Shown: positions 17,853-27,129, numbered from the stretch's first letter. The stretch is DNA of 64,000 nt from Cyclobacteriaceae bacterium (GCA_016787605.1 JAEUUE010000015.1:21225-85224); one strand, 5' to 3'. Notes: generated by a model from the letters alone, not told the origin. Program-made: numbers and translations.

Positions 17853-19775
17853 CTAGTTCAACTCGCTGAACCGCTGGGTATCCAGCACTTCGTAGCGGGA
17901 GTAGTTGCTCTTGTACTCAGGGACGAGCTCTTTCATGAGGGCTACCATCTTCAGCTCGTTGCGGTCGTTGATGAGGTCGTGGAAGAGTTCAACGAAGCGG
18001 TTGATTTCTTCGTAGCTGTACTCCTGAACCCGGGCGATCAGGATTTTCTTGTGGTGAGTGGGGATGGTGTTTTCCTGGTTGGACAGCAGTTCTTCGTAAA
18101 GCTTCTCCCCTTCCCGCAGGCCGGTGAAATGGATTTCGATGTCACGATCAGGCTCCAGGCCCGACAGCCAGATCATCTTGCGGGCGAGATCCAGGATCTT
18201 CATGGACTTGCCCATGTCGAACAGGAATATCTCTCCTCCTTTGCCCATGGTCCCTGCTTCCAGCACCAACTGGCAGGCTTCGGGGATGGTCATGAAGTAG
18301 CGGGTGATTTCCGGGTGGGTCACCGTTACAGGGCCACCACTCGCGATTTGCCTTTTGAAAAGAGGGATTACCGAACCATTGGACCCTAACACGTTGCCAA
18401 ACCGGGTAGTCACGAAGGCGGTACGGTGAGGCTTGCCTTCCTGAAAGTTGTTGAGTGACTGCACGTAGATCTCCGCGATGCGCTTTGAGCAACCCATCAC
18501 GTTGGTCGGGTTAACCGCCTTGTCGGTGGAGATCATCACGAACTTCTGCACTCCCACTTCGGCTGAAAGGTCGGCCAATAGTTTCGTACCCAGGATATTG
18601 CAGGCCACCGCCTCCGACGGATGGCTTTCCATCATCGGCACATGCTTGTAGGCCGCCGCATGGTAAACCACGTCGGGACGTTGCTCGGTAAAGATGGCCT
18701 GCATCCGCTCCTTGTTGGTGATATCGGCCAGGCAAATTATGAGCTTGATTCCTGGCGTCAGGGCGACCAGTTCGCGCTCGAGTTCGTAGAGGGCCGACTC
18801 GGCCTGATCAATGGCGATAATGGAATCCGGGTGGTACTGAATGACCTGGTGGACGAGTTCGCGGCCAATGGACCCTGCGGCGCCGGTCACACAGATTCTC
18901 TTACCCTTCAGGTCGCGCTCCACGTTCTCCTTGTTCAGGCGGATGGCTTCGCGCCCCAGGAGGTCTTCGATATTGATCTCCTTGATCTGGCTAAAGCTCA
19001 GTTCTCCCTTCGCCCACTTGTCGATAGGCGGAATGACCCGGACCCTTACCCGGTGCTGAACACAAAGGTCAACCAGCTCATTGCGCCGATCCGGGTCGAT
19101 GTCTTTGGCGGCAATCACCAACTCATCGAACGAACGGTCGCGCAGCAACTGCTCCAGTTCCGGCTTCCGCGCGCTGTAGATCCGCACGCCGTCGAGTACC
19201 TTCCCCACTTTGTCCGGGTTGTCTTCCAGGAAGCCCATGACCCGCATGCGTTTGGATGACTCCACCACATGCCGGGTGATGATCCCCGTCTGGCCCGCTC
19301 CGAAGATCAGCACCCGTGAACGCTTGAGCATCTGGTCTTCGTAATACGAGAAAATGTACTTGACCAGGAGCCGATAGTTGAACAGGAAGAGGAATGACGA
19401 CAGGAAGCTGATCATCACCACCGAGTACGGGACCGGGTAAGGCAGCTTGTTGGAGGCGTAGAACAGGTTGACCCCGACGACAAGGAACAGGTTCAGCATC
19501 ACCATGAAGAAGATGCGGGCGCCATCCTGCAAGCCGGTGTAACGGATGATGCCCTTATAGCTTCCGGTGAGCAGGATGGCAATCAGGCCGCCGACCGAGT
19601 AGACTACTATGCCCCGTTGGTACTCATGGAGGACCAGGTCGTTGAGCGCAAAATTGAATCGAAGGAGAAAACCCAGGAAGACCGAAAAGGAAATGAACGT
19701 CAGGTCGATGAAGATGATGACCCAACGAGGCAGGATCCGGAGGTTCCGGATAAGTTTAATCCACCACTGAATCAC
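17853..19775 (-). CDS. Membrane-bound NDP-sugar 4,6-dehydratase/epimerase (CapD/WbpM/PglF type)
   Basis: 640 aa. Four N-terminal membrane helices (about 18-135) are followed by a first Rossmann-like domain with GAGQTGIITRH (159-169) and a catalytic SDR domain with GAAGSIG (298-304). The active site STDKAV (416-421) with Met427 and Lys431 matches the WbpM/PglF class that makes UDP-4-keto-6-deoxy-GlcNAc. The start is a GTG at 19775, overlapping the stop of the 64-aa gene by 4 bp. Last gene of the polysaccharide locus. With the PglE-, PglD- and PglC-like genes nearby it could begin synthesis of a bacillosamine-type sugar. Confidence 0.92.
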   Translation of the reverse strand: MIQWWIKLIRNLRILPRWVIIFIDLTFISFSVFLGFLLRFNFALNDLVLHEYQRGIVVYSVGGLIAILLTGSYKGIIRYTGLQDGARIFFMVMLNLFLVVGVNLFYASNKLPYPVPYSVVMISFLSSFLFLFNYRLLVKYIFSYYEDQMLKRSRVLIFGAGQTGIITRHVVESSKRMRVMGFLEDNPDKVGKVLDGVRIYSARKPELEQLLRDRSFDELVIAAKDIDPDRRNELVDLCVQHRVRVRVIPPIDKWAKGELSFSQIKEINIEDLLGREAIRLNKENVERDLKGKRICVTGAAGSIGRELVHQVIQYHPDSIIAIDQAESALYELERELVALTPGIKLIICLADITNKERMQAIFTEQRPDVVYHAAAYKHVPMMESHPSEAVACNILGTKLLADLSAEVGVQKFVMISTDKAVNPTNVMGCSKRIAEIYVQSLNNFQEGKPHRTAFVTTRFGNVLGSNGSVIPLFKRQIASGGPVTVTHPEITRYFMTIPEACQLVLEAGTMGKGGEIFLFDMGKSMKILDLARKMIWLSGLEPDRDIEIHFTGLREGEKLYEELLSNQENTIPTHHKKILIARVQEYSYEEINRFVELFHDLINDRNELKMVALMKELVPEYKSNYSRYEVLDTQRFSELN

Positions 19776-19966
19776 TCTTTCTTCGTTGACCTGAACCGTG
19801 AAAGCAACTGACGGACACCCAGCAGCGCGCCCCCACCCAACAGGAACTCAATACCTGAAATCGGAACATCCGGGTCGGGAGGCGGTCCAGGCTGGGCTAT
19901 CCCAGTCATGGGTAGCATTACTATGGCCATTACGGCAACATAAGAGGTCAAAGGCCTGATCTTCAT
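19772..19966 (-). CDS. 64-aa exported protein with exosortase-type C-terminal sorting signal
   Basis: From the ATG at 19966 (a GTG three codons upstream is the alternative) the protein is a signal peptide (residues 1-25, ending TGIAQ), a Pro-rich motif PGPPPDPDVPISG (26-38), a hydrophobic Gly/Leu helix (39-55) and a basic tail (RFRSTKKE). That tripartite layout is the mark of exosortase or related sorting signals. The PI-x-G motif resembles the tiny PID-CTERM proteins of Bacteroidota, with Ser replacing Asp. Nothing else is present between signal peptide and sorting signal. It starts 19 bp after the T9SS cargo gene and overlaps the dehydratase start. An XrtF exosortase is encoded 6 kb upstream in the same locus. 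Confidence 0.72.
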   Translation of the reverse strand: MKIRPLTSYVAVMAIVMLPMTGIAQPGPPPDPDVPISGIEFLLGGGALLGVRQLLSRFRSTKKE

Positions 19967-19985
19967 TAGTGACACTTCCTAGCGG

Positions 19986-22900
19986 TCAATTCTTGATAAA
20001 CTTACGAACGTACACCCTGTTCCCTGCAAATACCTTTATCATGTAAACCCCTCCGGTAAGTGAACCAAGGTCCTTTGATCCGGTCAGCATTCCACTCTCT
20101 TCATGTAACATCATAGCACCCACTTCATTACCCATCAAATCCAGGATTATGACTTCCTTTGAAGCCGACTGATCGGTAACGATCACGGCAATATCTCTCA
20201 TTACCGGGTTCGGATATACTCTAACCACATCGATTGAAGGAGCGCTAATAGCCTTTTCTCCAAACACTATGTAGAATCTGTCAACTGGTTGTGATGCCAA
20301 TGACTCGCTGACATTAAATGTGTATGGACTGCTGTTCAAGTCGTAGACTTCACCTGTAAACTTATCGTGGAGCATTACTGTCTCAGAACTAAACAGACCT
20401 GAAAGTCTGGATTGCAGCATAAAGGAACCCATGCCAATGTCGGATATAGATAAGAAAACTGGGGTGCCATATGGAATCTCCTTTATCAAGTTGATTGCAA
20501 GAGGAACACCATCCCCAGACAGGAATGACAGGTTGAACGAGGGGCTTTTCCTTTTTACAGCGTCAAAGTTATCATAGGTCAAAGCAGCCTTATCATGGAG
20601 TTGAATGTAAGCATAATCCTCATCGGTGCTTCCAACTTCCTTAAGTGCAATTTCCAGGTAATCCGCCTCTTTCTCTGCATTCCGGAGAAATGCAGTAGAT
20701 GTGGATGTCTTTGCCTGCTCATGAATAGTAATTGCCGTCCCACTTACGCCATGAATCCAAAAGCCTTGACCTGCTGCTATTCGTCCGCTGCCAAGGTCAC
20801 CTGTACTGCCGTTCCATGTGCGGTATCCTCCGCTTGTACCTTTGGTTGGGTCCCATACAGAGATAGCATTACTGCCATAGTTGGTCTTTGTCCAGCCCGC
20901 AATTATGTCCCAATCTACTGCACTGGGGTAGGGATTGCCAACGAAATTCCATCCATCGTCTGCTGCACCGGCTGATGCGGTAAAGGTAACAGGAAGCACA
21001 ATACTGCCGGAATTAATCGTCCCGCTCAACGACATGGTTGGAGAGCCTAACACACTTCTTACCAATAAATTGTAACCGCGTCCCGGTGACAACGTGGAGG
21101 TTGTGCTATTGCCTCCGTTAGGAGGGTGTGCAACATAACCATTGGTGAGTACGCCAGCAGCGGCTTCGTTATAGAAGTACATTGACGAGCCGTTTGTTGC
21201 GCATTCCGTACACGGAAAACTTGTTCCTGTAAACGGACCGGTAATGGTAATTCCGCTTGCTATTATCTGACTCACGGTAGGATTTAGAACTTGGGCCGAA
21301 ATATCCCGATAGTGCCTTCCAACTCCTGTAATGAAGCGCTGTACGGCCACGGAACCTGTCACGCTGCCACCGCCGGAGAGATCGCCAATGGAGGCTGTAC
21401 CGGATCCATTAGATATCAATGTAAGGTTGCCCCCGGAGGCGACAGTAGTGGCCGATTGGATATTGAGAAGCCCTGTGAGGTTTACCGCTGAGGAAAGCGT
21501 AACGCTTCCACCGGACTTATTCACGGTGATATTGGCGAATGTCTTCCCTGCTCCTGCCACCACCTGCGCACCACTGCCATTGAGGTTTATCGTGCCGGTA
21601 TTGGCATTAAACGTTCCTCCTGAATTCAACTGCAGGTTCCCGGTAATGTTGACGGTTCCTGTTGGCATGGTAAGGGTAGAACCGCTGTTTGCTGTGACGT
21701 TGCTAAACGTGGGGGTTGATGATGCCGTGATGGTAACGCTGGCTCCACCGGCAATAATGACCGCACCTGTACCTCCTGTGAAGTTACCCGCTCCCTTGTT
21801 CCAAGTAGCTGAACTGCCGCCCATGGTAATGTTGAATCCGTTTGCATCCAAGGTCGAGCTAGTCAACTGCACATTGCCATCAGCCTTGGTGCTTTTGTCG
21901 AGGGTGACAGTCCCGCCATTTATGGTCAGGTTCAATAGCATGTCAGAGGCAACCGTTGGCAACTCAAGGCCAGTTGTCAAAGTGGATCCTGTATAAGTAA
22001 CGCTATAATGTTGCCCGGGGGGCAAATCAGTTGGCGGGTTCCCGCTAAGGGTTCCGTTGGAATTTCTAACCAGCGTTGATCCATTAGCCATTTGAAGGCC
22101 GCTGGTATTGGTAAAGGTACCATTCGTAAGATTGAATGTAGTATTTACAATTAGCTGACTATTCAGCGAGGCTGTACCTGAACTTGAGCGGTTGAAGGTG
22201 AGGGTACCCAACGTGCTATTTACTGAGTTTATTCTCAAGGTGCCAAAAGGGCCACTTCCTCCAATAGTTAGTGTTGAACTACTGCTTGGTGAAAGGTCAC
22301 CACTCCCGCTTCCGGAAAAAGTCCCATTGAGGGTGAGGGTCTGACCCGGAAATGATAGCGATCCGCTTGTAAGGGTCAGAACTCCGGTAATGGTCACATT
22401 ATTTGCAAAAGTCACCCCATTAGAATTGTCCAGCGTAAGATTAGTAAAGGTTTGAGCCCCGGAAGGAAAGGGGAATGTTCCAATTGAACCCGAACCGCTA
22501 ATGGTGATGCTTCCACCGGATCCGATGGTAATGAAGTTTCCACCAGCGGACAGGGTACCGTTGAGGGTTAACGCACCGTTTAGGATATTAAGGTTACCGG
22601 AAGTTAAGGTTAGGTTGGTGGTGATGATGACCGGGACGCCTACAATCAACGAAACACCGCTCGAGTTGTTGACGGTGGTATTGACCCCGGAAGTAGTGGG
22701 ATGGCCATTACCGATGAATTGTCCGGCCAAACCGTTGTAAACTATTGTACATCCTGAATTGTAGGTCCGGCTACCCGATACCCGCACGTTACCGCTCAAT
22801 GTCCCTGTTTGCATTGCACCGCTTGAACTAGTGGATGCTATCTGAAGAGTGCCGTCGACCGTCAGGGTTCCGCTCCCTGCAAGAAAACTTGTTGCCGGGA

Positions 22901-24056
22901 TACTTACCACCGACAAGGCGCTGACATAATAGTTCACAGACCCCGAGGGGACAAGCGATGACGTATAAATTTGAGTTCCTGAGGTGCCCACAAAGTTCAA
23001 GGTTCCTGAACCGGTAGGAGCTGCACTTACCAAAATATCACCTCCGGTAAAATCAACGTTTCCTTGTGCGTTGATTACACCAACAGCCGAAAAAAAAGAA
23101 AAATCGAAAATGCCTCCAGAAATTGAAATATCACCAACGACGTTAATGGAAGCATCAACATCTTCCGCTAACTGAAAATATCCACCGGCGAGGATCATGT
23201 CTCCCGTGATGGTCATTGTACCCGGCGTCGCTGTCTGCGCGATGAAACCTGCCACTCCACCATTGACCACAAAATTGCCACCGATATTCAAGGTCGTATT
23301 GGCGCCACCCATTTGGTTCCAATAGAATCCTCCCACCCCAGTATCATCAATCTGAAAATTACCTGTCACGTTGGACGGAGCTCCGGCCAAGTCAACAAAC
23401 TGATCCCAGTTGGGTGTATTCCATACAAAGTTCCCGAAAGTCTGACTCAGCCCGGTTGGCACGTTAGCGCCACCTGCCCCCAACCCGGTAATTGACATGG
23501 TTGAAGTTGCGTCCCAACCAGCCACAGGGATCGCATTGGCCGTGGTGCCATCAAAAAGATGGAAATAGCTAGAGCCTGCTCGGAAAGTGAGTTTTACGGC
23601 AGTTGAGTTTATGATAGAGCCAGCATTATTAAGCGTGCCATCCACCCTCAAGCGGTTTGAATTGCCTGGAAGGCCCGCAACCATTTGTATAGTCCCATTC
23701 ACATTCAACACACCACCCGAATTAACGCTAATGTCGTCACCTGCTCCCGGCCCAAGCGTCACAGTCACTCCAGCATTAATTGTGAGGGTACCACCGTTTT
23801 GCACGGTGGTTTGGTCTGTTGTGAGAATCGCGGCAACCGTCACAACATGTCCGTTGCGGATGGTTATTGTACCTGAAGTTGAAGTAGGCGCTACCGTTGA
23901 AGGACTTTCCTCGAACGAACCATTCAAGTCAGCATCCCGCTCCCAGGTACCCGGTGTACCCCATGTACCCGATCCTAAAGACCGATAATTACCTGCCTGA
24001 CCAAAGGAAAAGGCATATATCAATTGGAAGGCAACAACCAATAGTTTTGACTTCAT
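19986..24056 (-). CDS. Large secreted beta-solenoid/adhesin-like protein with T9SS type A sorting domain
   Basis: 1356 aa. The signal peptide ends near AFSFGQ. A long Thr/Ser/Gly/Asn-rich region (about 50-1000) follows, made of repeated strands of the type GTLTI..GVTVT.GNL and LTLNGTLSGSG, indicating a right-handed beta-helix or solenoid. A globular module begins near SVAVQRFITGVGRHYRDI. The last 77 residues (from VYPNP at 1280 to VRKFIKN) are a type A T9SS C-terminal domain with the ..GGVYMIKV... strand. The protein should be exported by T9SS and anchored or released at the cell surface. It sits inside the polysaccharide locus, has its own 229-bp upstream gap, and may bind the glycan; that role is inferred. 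Confidence 0.88.
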   Translation of the reverse strand: MKSKLLVVAFQLIYAFSFGQAGNYRSLGSGTWGTPGTWERDADLNGSFEESPSTVAPTSTSGTITIRNGHVVTVAAILTTDQTTVQNGGTLTINAGVTVTLGPGAGDDISVNSGGVLNVNGTIQMVAGLPGNSNRLRVDGTLNNAGSIINSTAVKLTFRAGSSYFHLFDGTTANAIPVAGWDATSTMSITGLGAGGANVPTGLSQTFGNFVWNTPNWDQFVDLAGAPSNVTGNFQIDDTGVGGFYWNQMGGANTTLNIGGNFVVNGGVAGFIAQTATPGTMTITGDMILAGGYFQLAEDVDASINVVGDISISGGIFDFSFFSAVGVINAQGNVDFTGGDILVSAAPTGSGTLNFVGTSGTQIYTSSLVPSGSVNYYVSALSVVSIPATSFLAGSGTLTVDGTLQIASTSSSGAMQTGTLSGNVRVSGSRTYNSGCTIVYNGLAGQFIGNGHPTTSGVNTTVNNSSGVSLIVGVPVIITTNLTLTSGNLNILNGALTLNGTLSAGGNFITIGSGGSITISGSGSIGTFPFPSGAQTFTNLTLDNSNGVTFANNVTITGVLTLTSGSLSFPGQTLTLNGTFSGSGSGDLSPSSSSTLTIGGSGPFGTLRINSVNSTLGTLTFNRSSSGTASLNSQLIVNTTFNLTNGTFTNTSGLQMANGSTLVRNSNGTLSGNPPTDLPPGQHYSVTYTGSTLTTGLELPTVASDMLLNLTINGGTVTLDKSTKADGNVQLTSSTLDANGFNITMGGSSATWNKGAGNFTGGTGAVIIAGGASVTITASSTPTFSNVTANSGSTLTMPTGTVNITGNLQLNSGGTFNANTGTINLNGSGAQVVAGAGKTFANITVNKSGGSVTLSSAVNLTGLLNIQSATTVASGGNLTLISNGSGTASIGDLSGGGSVTGSVAVQRFITGVGRHYRDISAQVLNPTVSQIIASGITITGPFTGTSFPCTECATNGSSMYFYNEAAAGVLTNGYVAHPPNGGNSTTSTLSPGRGYNLLVRSVLGSPTMSLSGTINSGSIVLPVTFTASAGAADDGWNFVGNPYPSAVDWDIIAGWTKTNYGSNAISVWDPTKGTSGGYRTWNGSTGDLGSGRIAAGQGFWIHGVSGTAITIHEQAKTSTSTAFLRNAEKEADYLEIALKEVGSTDEDYAYIQLHDKAALTYDNFDAVKRKSPSFNLSFLSGDGVPLAINLIKEIPYGTPVFLSISDIGMGSFMLQSRLSGLFSSETVMLHDKFTGEVYDLNSSPYTFNVSESLASQPVDRFYIVFGEKAISAPSIDVVRVYPNPVMRDIAVIVTDQSASKEVIILDLMGNEVGAMMLHEESGMLTGSKDLGSLTGGVYMIKVFAGNRVYVRKFIKN

Positions 24057-24092
24057 TCTCTATTTCTTAATTGCTTTCCGTTATCAAAGATT

Positions 24093-24100
24093 CAAAAATA
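24093..24100 (-). promoter_or_regulatory. Putative -7 promoter element (TATTTTTG) for the T9SS cargo gene
   Basis: Minus-strand TATTTTTG lies 36 bp before the ATG at 24056, in the largest non-coding gap of the distal locus (24057-24285). It is identical to the element before the DUF1573 gene. No clear -33 TTG. It suggests that the last three genes can be transcribed separately. Confidence 0.4.
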
Positions 24101-24285
24101 GGTAAAACCTTACATGATTCATACCAGACAACCAGCAACTGTAACCCGAAATTTGGCGAAAACTTGATGTCAGAAGAAGTGATGAACGGTCAAAATCAAT
24201 ACCAACTTAAGTGACTGTAAATCAATAATCTACATCATTTAAAGCCAAGTCTTGGAAATCGAATCGCTAAAAAACTGAAAATCAA

Positions 24286-25383
24286 TTACTTAAGGGCGGA
24301 AAGAACTTCTGAAACAACCGCCGGCGGGGTCACATTATCCGGCCCCATGGGCAATACCAATCCCCTGTCAAATAGGTGGCTAGATAGCGCTAAGCCATGA
24401 CTCTCCGCATGCCGAAATGCAGGCTGTGCATGAAGTGGTTTCCAGAGCCTTCTGCCCTCAATTCCGGCACTGTTCAACTTATCCAGTACATTCTTTGGCA
24501 GCAGACTACCTGGCAGCAAGCAAGCAGTCAGCCATGGCTGAAATCCTCCTAACTCAAGAATTCCTTGAAAAATCAGCCCCTGCTTCTTCCCTTCAGCCCT
24601 ATAGACGCCGTCGATTGAGCGTCGCCTTTCGAAAAGCAGCGGCATTATTTGGAGCTGAGTCATGACATATGCGGCCGTAATTGGGCTCATGCGATAGTTA
24701 TATCCCACCACTTCGTGTTGGTAATATGGCAGATTGGACCGCGCATGCGCCGCGAGGTATCGGGCCTTGGCGATCCAGTCGGCATTCGACGAAACCAATG
24801 CGCCTCCGCCAAAACCTGTTATCGTCTTGTTGCTGTTGAATGAATACACACCGATGTCGCCAATCGTACCGGTCCACTTGCCCCGCCAGGTTGAACCAAA
24901 TGACTCCGCGGCATCTTCAATGACCGGCACGCTGAACTCCCGGCCAATCGCTGCCAGCTCATCCATGTCGGCAGGCACGCCGTAGTTGTGCACGACCACC
25001 ATAGCTCCCACCCTTTTCCCTTCATGTTTGAGTTTCTCCACCGCCCGTCGAACCAGTACCGGGTCGATGTTCCAGGTTTTGGTCTCCGAGTCGACCAACA
25101 CTAAGCGGGCACCGACGTATATCGCCGGGCTTACGGTTGCCACGTACGCGAATGTCGGCGCGATCACATAATCACCTGCATTAACACCAGCCACCTGGAG
25201 GGCCAGGTGCATGGCTGAGGTTCCCGATGTGACCGCCAGCACATTCGGACTGCCTGTCACCACCGACAATTTCTGCTCCAGGTCCCTGATAATCTCTTCG
25301 TGATGACGACCGGCGTATGATTTGAGCACCCGGCTGAGGGTGTCGGGGCCGATCTCGTTGTAGGAAAGGGGGACGGTGATCAA
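24286..25383 (-). CDS. PLP-dependent sugar aminotransferase (DegT/DnrJ/EryC1/StrS, PglE-like)
   Basis: 365 aa. Transfers an amino group to a keto sugar nucleotide. TSGTSAMHLAL near residue 52, the IEDAAESFGS segment near 155 and the Schiff-base Lys186 in YSFNSNKTITGFGGG are all present. The start is a TTG at 25383, as MITVPLSYNEIG fits the family N-terminus and no ATG is close. With the 4,6-dehydratase and PglD-like acetyltransferase it fits the PglF-PglE-PglD series. It follows the exosortase partner gene across a 9-bp repeat array. Confidence 0.9.
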   Translation of the reverse strand: MITVPLSYNEIGPDTLSRVLKSYAGRHHEEIIRDLEQKLSVVTGSPNVLAVTSGTSAMHLALQVAGVNAGDYVIAPTFAYVATVSPAIYVGARLVLVDSETKTWNIDPVLVRRAVEKLKHEGKRVGAMVVVHNYGVPADMDELAAIGREFSVPVIEDAAESFGSTWRGKWTGTIGDIGVYSFNSNKTITGFGGGALVSSNADWIAKARYLAAHARSNLPYYQHEVVGYNYRMSPITAAYVMTQLQIMPLLFERRRSIDGVYRAEGKKQGLIFQGILELGGFQPWLTACLLPGSLLPKNVLDKLNSAGIEGRRLWKPLHAQPAFRHAESHGLALSSHLFDRGLVLPMGPDNVTPPAVVSEVLSALK

Positions 25384-25420
25384 GGTCTTAAATCGAAGGT
25401 TCGAAGATGGCTGATGAGAA

Positions 25421-25492
25421 AGTTCCTAGGGTTCCTGAGGTTCCAAGGGTTCCAAAGGCTCCTAGGGTTCCAGGGGTTGCAAGAGTTCCTGA
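25421..25492. repeat. Array of eight 9-bp GGTTCCNNN units
   Basis: Eight direct 9-bp units (AGTTCCTAG, GGTTCCTGA, GGTTCCAAG, GGTTCCAAA and variants) fill the gap between the exosortase partner gene and the aminotransferase. An open frame across it gives a GTL-rich peptide that is an artefact of the repeat. Confidence 0.9.
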
Positions 25493-25509
25493 AGTTGGGT
25501 GACTCGTAT

Positions 25510-25944
25510 TCAACGGTTTGATTCGTGGCGGCGCTGGTAGTACATGCCGGCGATCAAGATAATCATTAGCAGCGGATTGACGATCATCCGGTGGAGGGGC
25601 TGGAAGACCGGGGAGGAAAGTTCGGTGGGGCCTTCGGCCGAGAGTTTCAGGATGAGGTACAAGGGCAACAGCACGAACAACTCGAACAAGAACACCCACC
25701 AGGCTAACCGGGTGAAGCGCTGGTCCCGGAAGAAGGCCGACACCAGGGCGACGCAGAGTAAGTCGTTGATTACCAGACGGGTCACACGGTTCACAACAAA
25801 CGAACTGGTCTCGGATGGCGATTGGCCTGCCCAGCCCGCCACCCATCCCAGGTAATCGATGCGCTGAAATATATAGACCAGGAACAGGCCGAGAAAAGCA
25901 CCCGCCACGATGATGTTCCGCCGGCTAAACCACTCAGGCCGCAT
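25510..25944 (-). CDS. Exosortase F system-associated membrane protein
   Basis: 144-aa protein with four hydrophobic stretches: about residues 10-26, 58-72, 80-100 and 120-137. The C-terminal pattern R.IVNPLLMIILIAGMYYQRR matches what I recall of the small protein always found beside XrtF. It overlaps the end of the exosortase gene by 11 bp, so the two are translationally coupled. The role is unknown; it may help the exosortase in the inner membrane. Confidence 0.75.
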   Translation of the reverse strand: MRPEWFSRRNIIVAGAFLGLFLVYIFQRIDYLGWVAGWAGQSPSETSSFVVNRVTRLVINDLLCVALVSAFFRDQRFTRLAWWVFLFELFVLLPLYLILKLSAEGPTELSSPVFQPLHRMIVNPLLMIILIAGMYYQRRHESNR

Positions 25945-26476
25945 GATGCTCGACTGGTTTGCCGTTCCACCGCGTCACCCAAAACCACCAAAGCACAAAT
26001 ACGATGACATAGATAACGGCGGTGAAAAAGTATTTGTGGAAGTAATAGAACAACCGCTCGTTGAAGGCCGACAGCCCGAACAGCCAGAGAATGCGTCCGA
26101 GGTTGGCCAGGTGAATGACCAGGAACCCTATGGGTATGAACCAAAGTACCCGTTCGCGACGACCACCATAGGCCAGCACGAAGGACAGGAACACGATCAT
26201 CACATTCAGGCCGTTGCAGCCTTCAAAGACATTCAGCACTTTCCTGGTGCCCTCGAAGACAAACACCGTGGGACCGTCCGGGTTAGGATTTTGGGATGCG
26301 TCTGCGCCGAAGAACGATAGGATAGCCACCACTTCCCGGCTCACCTCCGAGGTCATAAAATCCGGAACCTTGCCGAGGGACTCAATCCAAAACCCATACA
26401 GCAGGCTGAGCACCAGGTAGCACCCCAGGAAGATGCCCAGGAAGCGGAGCGCGGGTTTTACTTCACCCAGCTTCAT
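25934..26476 (-). CDS. xrtF: Exosortase family protein, XrtF type
   Basis: Inner-membrane cysteine transpeptidase-like enzyme expected to cut and transfer proteins with a C-terminal sorting signal. 180 aa from the ATG at 26476. Four to five membrane helices. Catalytic residues of the family are visible: Cys87 in VFEGCNGLNVMIVFLSF, Arg128 in HLANLGRIL, and His147 in YYFHKYFFTAVIY. Length and the coupled partner gene favour XrtF rather than the larger XrtN, XrtX or XrtY. The start overlaps the PglD-like stop by 4 bp. The gene sits inside the sugar-precursor set, unlike a free-standing sortase. Confidence 0.85.
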   Translation of the reverse strand: MKLGEVKPALRFLGIFLGCYLVLSLLYGFWIESLGKVPDFMTSEVSREVVAILSFFGADASQNPNPDGPTVFVFEGTRKVLNVFEGCNGLNVMIVFLSFVLAYGGRRERVLWFIPIGFLVIHLANLGRILWLFGLSAFNERLFYYFHKYFFTAVIYVIVFVLWWFWVTRWNGKPVEHHAA

Positions 26477-27117
26477 GAAGCGGAAGGGACATGTTGTGCC
26501 GGCACCCCGATGAGACGGCTGGAGGCCGGAAACGACTTGGTGACTACCGCACCGGCACCGATCACGCTTTTTTCCCCCAACGTGATGCCCTGAAGGATGC
26601 GTGCGCCCGCCCCCACAAAGACTTCTTCCCCGAAGAGCACATTGCCTGAGATGCTGCACTGGGGCATTACGGAGCAGTAATCACTTAAACGACTGTCGTG
26701 ACCCACTGTTGTAGCCAGGTTGATGATGGAAAATTCCCCTACAGAAATACCCGTGGTGAGGATCACACCGGCCGTGATGATACAGCCACGGCCGAACTTG
26801 TTGGAAGGTGAGCCGAGTCGTGCTGTTGGATGAACTACTTGTGGGAATGATATCTTTCGATTGGTAATGGATGTCACTACCTTCTTTCTCGTCGCCGGAT
26901 CGGCAATTGCGACAACGACATCTATCGTCTCCGTCGTGGCATTCAGTTCCGTCATTCCGCCCAAGACAGGTAGCCCCTCAATTACAGCTCCCCTCTTCTC
27001 CCCGTCATCAAAAAAGCCTACCAGGTTCCACGTGTCAGCAGCCTGATTGATCTCCTGGATGAGCCAGGCCGTCTCCCGGCCGAATCCGCCGGCGCCGTAA
27101 ACTGCGATGTCTTTCAT
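26473..27117 (-). CDS. Sugar O/N-acetyltransferase, NeuD/PglD family
   Basis: 214 aa. The N-terminal Rossmann-like part MKDIAVYGAGGFGRETAW binds the sugar nucleotide. The C-terminal left-handed beta-helix of hexapeptide repeats (from GCIITAGVILTTG to GAGAVVTKSFPASSRLIGVPA) has the acetyl-CoA site; His100 or His126 (TTVGHDS) is a candidate catalytic base. With the PglE-like aminotransferase it probably acetylates an aminosugar. Confidence 0.9.
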   Translation of the reverse strand: MKDIAVYGAGGFGRETAWLIQEINQAADTWNLVGFFDDGEKRGAVIEGLPVLGGMTELNATTETIDVVVAIADPATRKKVVTSITNRKISFPQVVHPTARLGSPSNKFGRGCIITAGVILTTGISVGEFSIINLATTVGHDSRLSDYCSVMPQCSISGNVLFGEEVFVGAGARILQGITLGEKSVIGAGAVVTKSFPASSRLIGVPAQHVPSAS

Positions 27118-27129
27118 GAGCTCAGAAGG

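Noticed and set aside
25388-25846. 152-aa minus-strand open frame ending in a GTLGTFGTLG-type peptide
   Set aside because: Overlaps the exosortase-associated gene in another frame; the peptide comes from the 9-bp repeat array.
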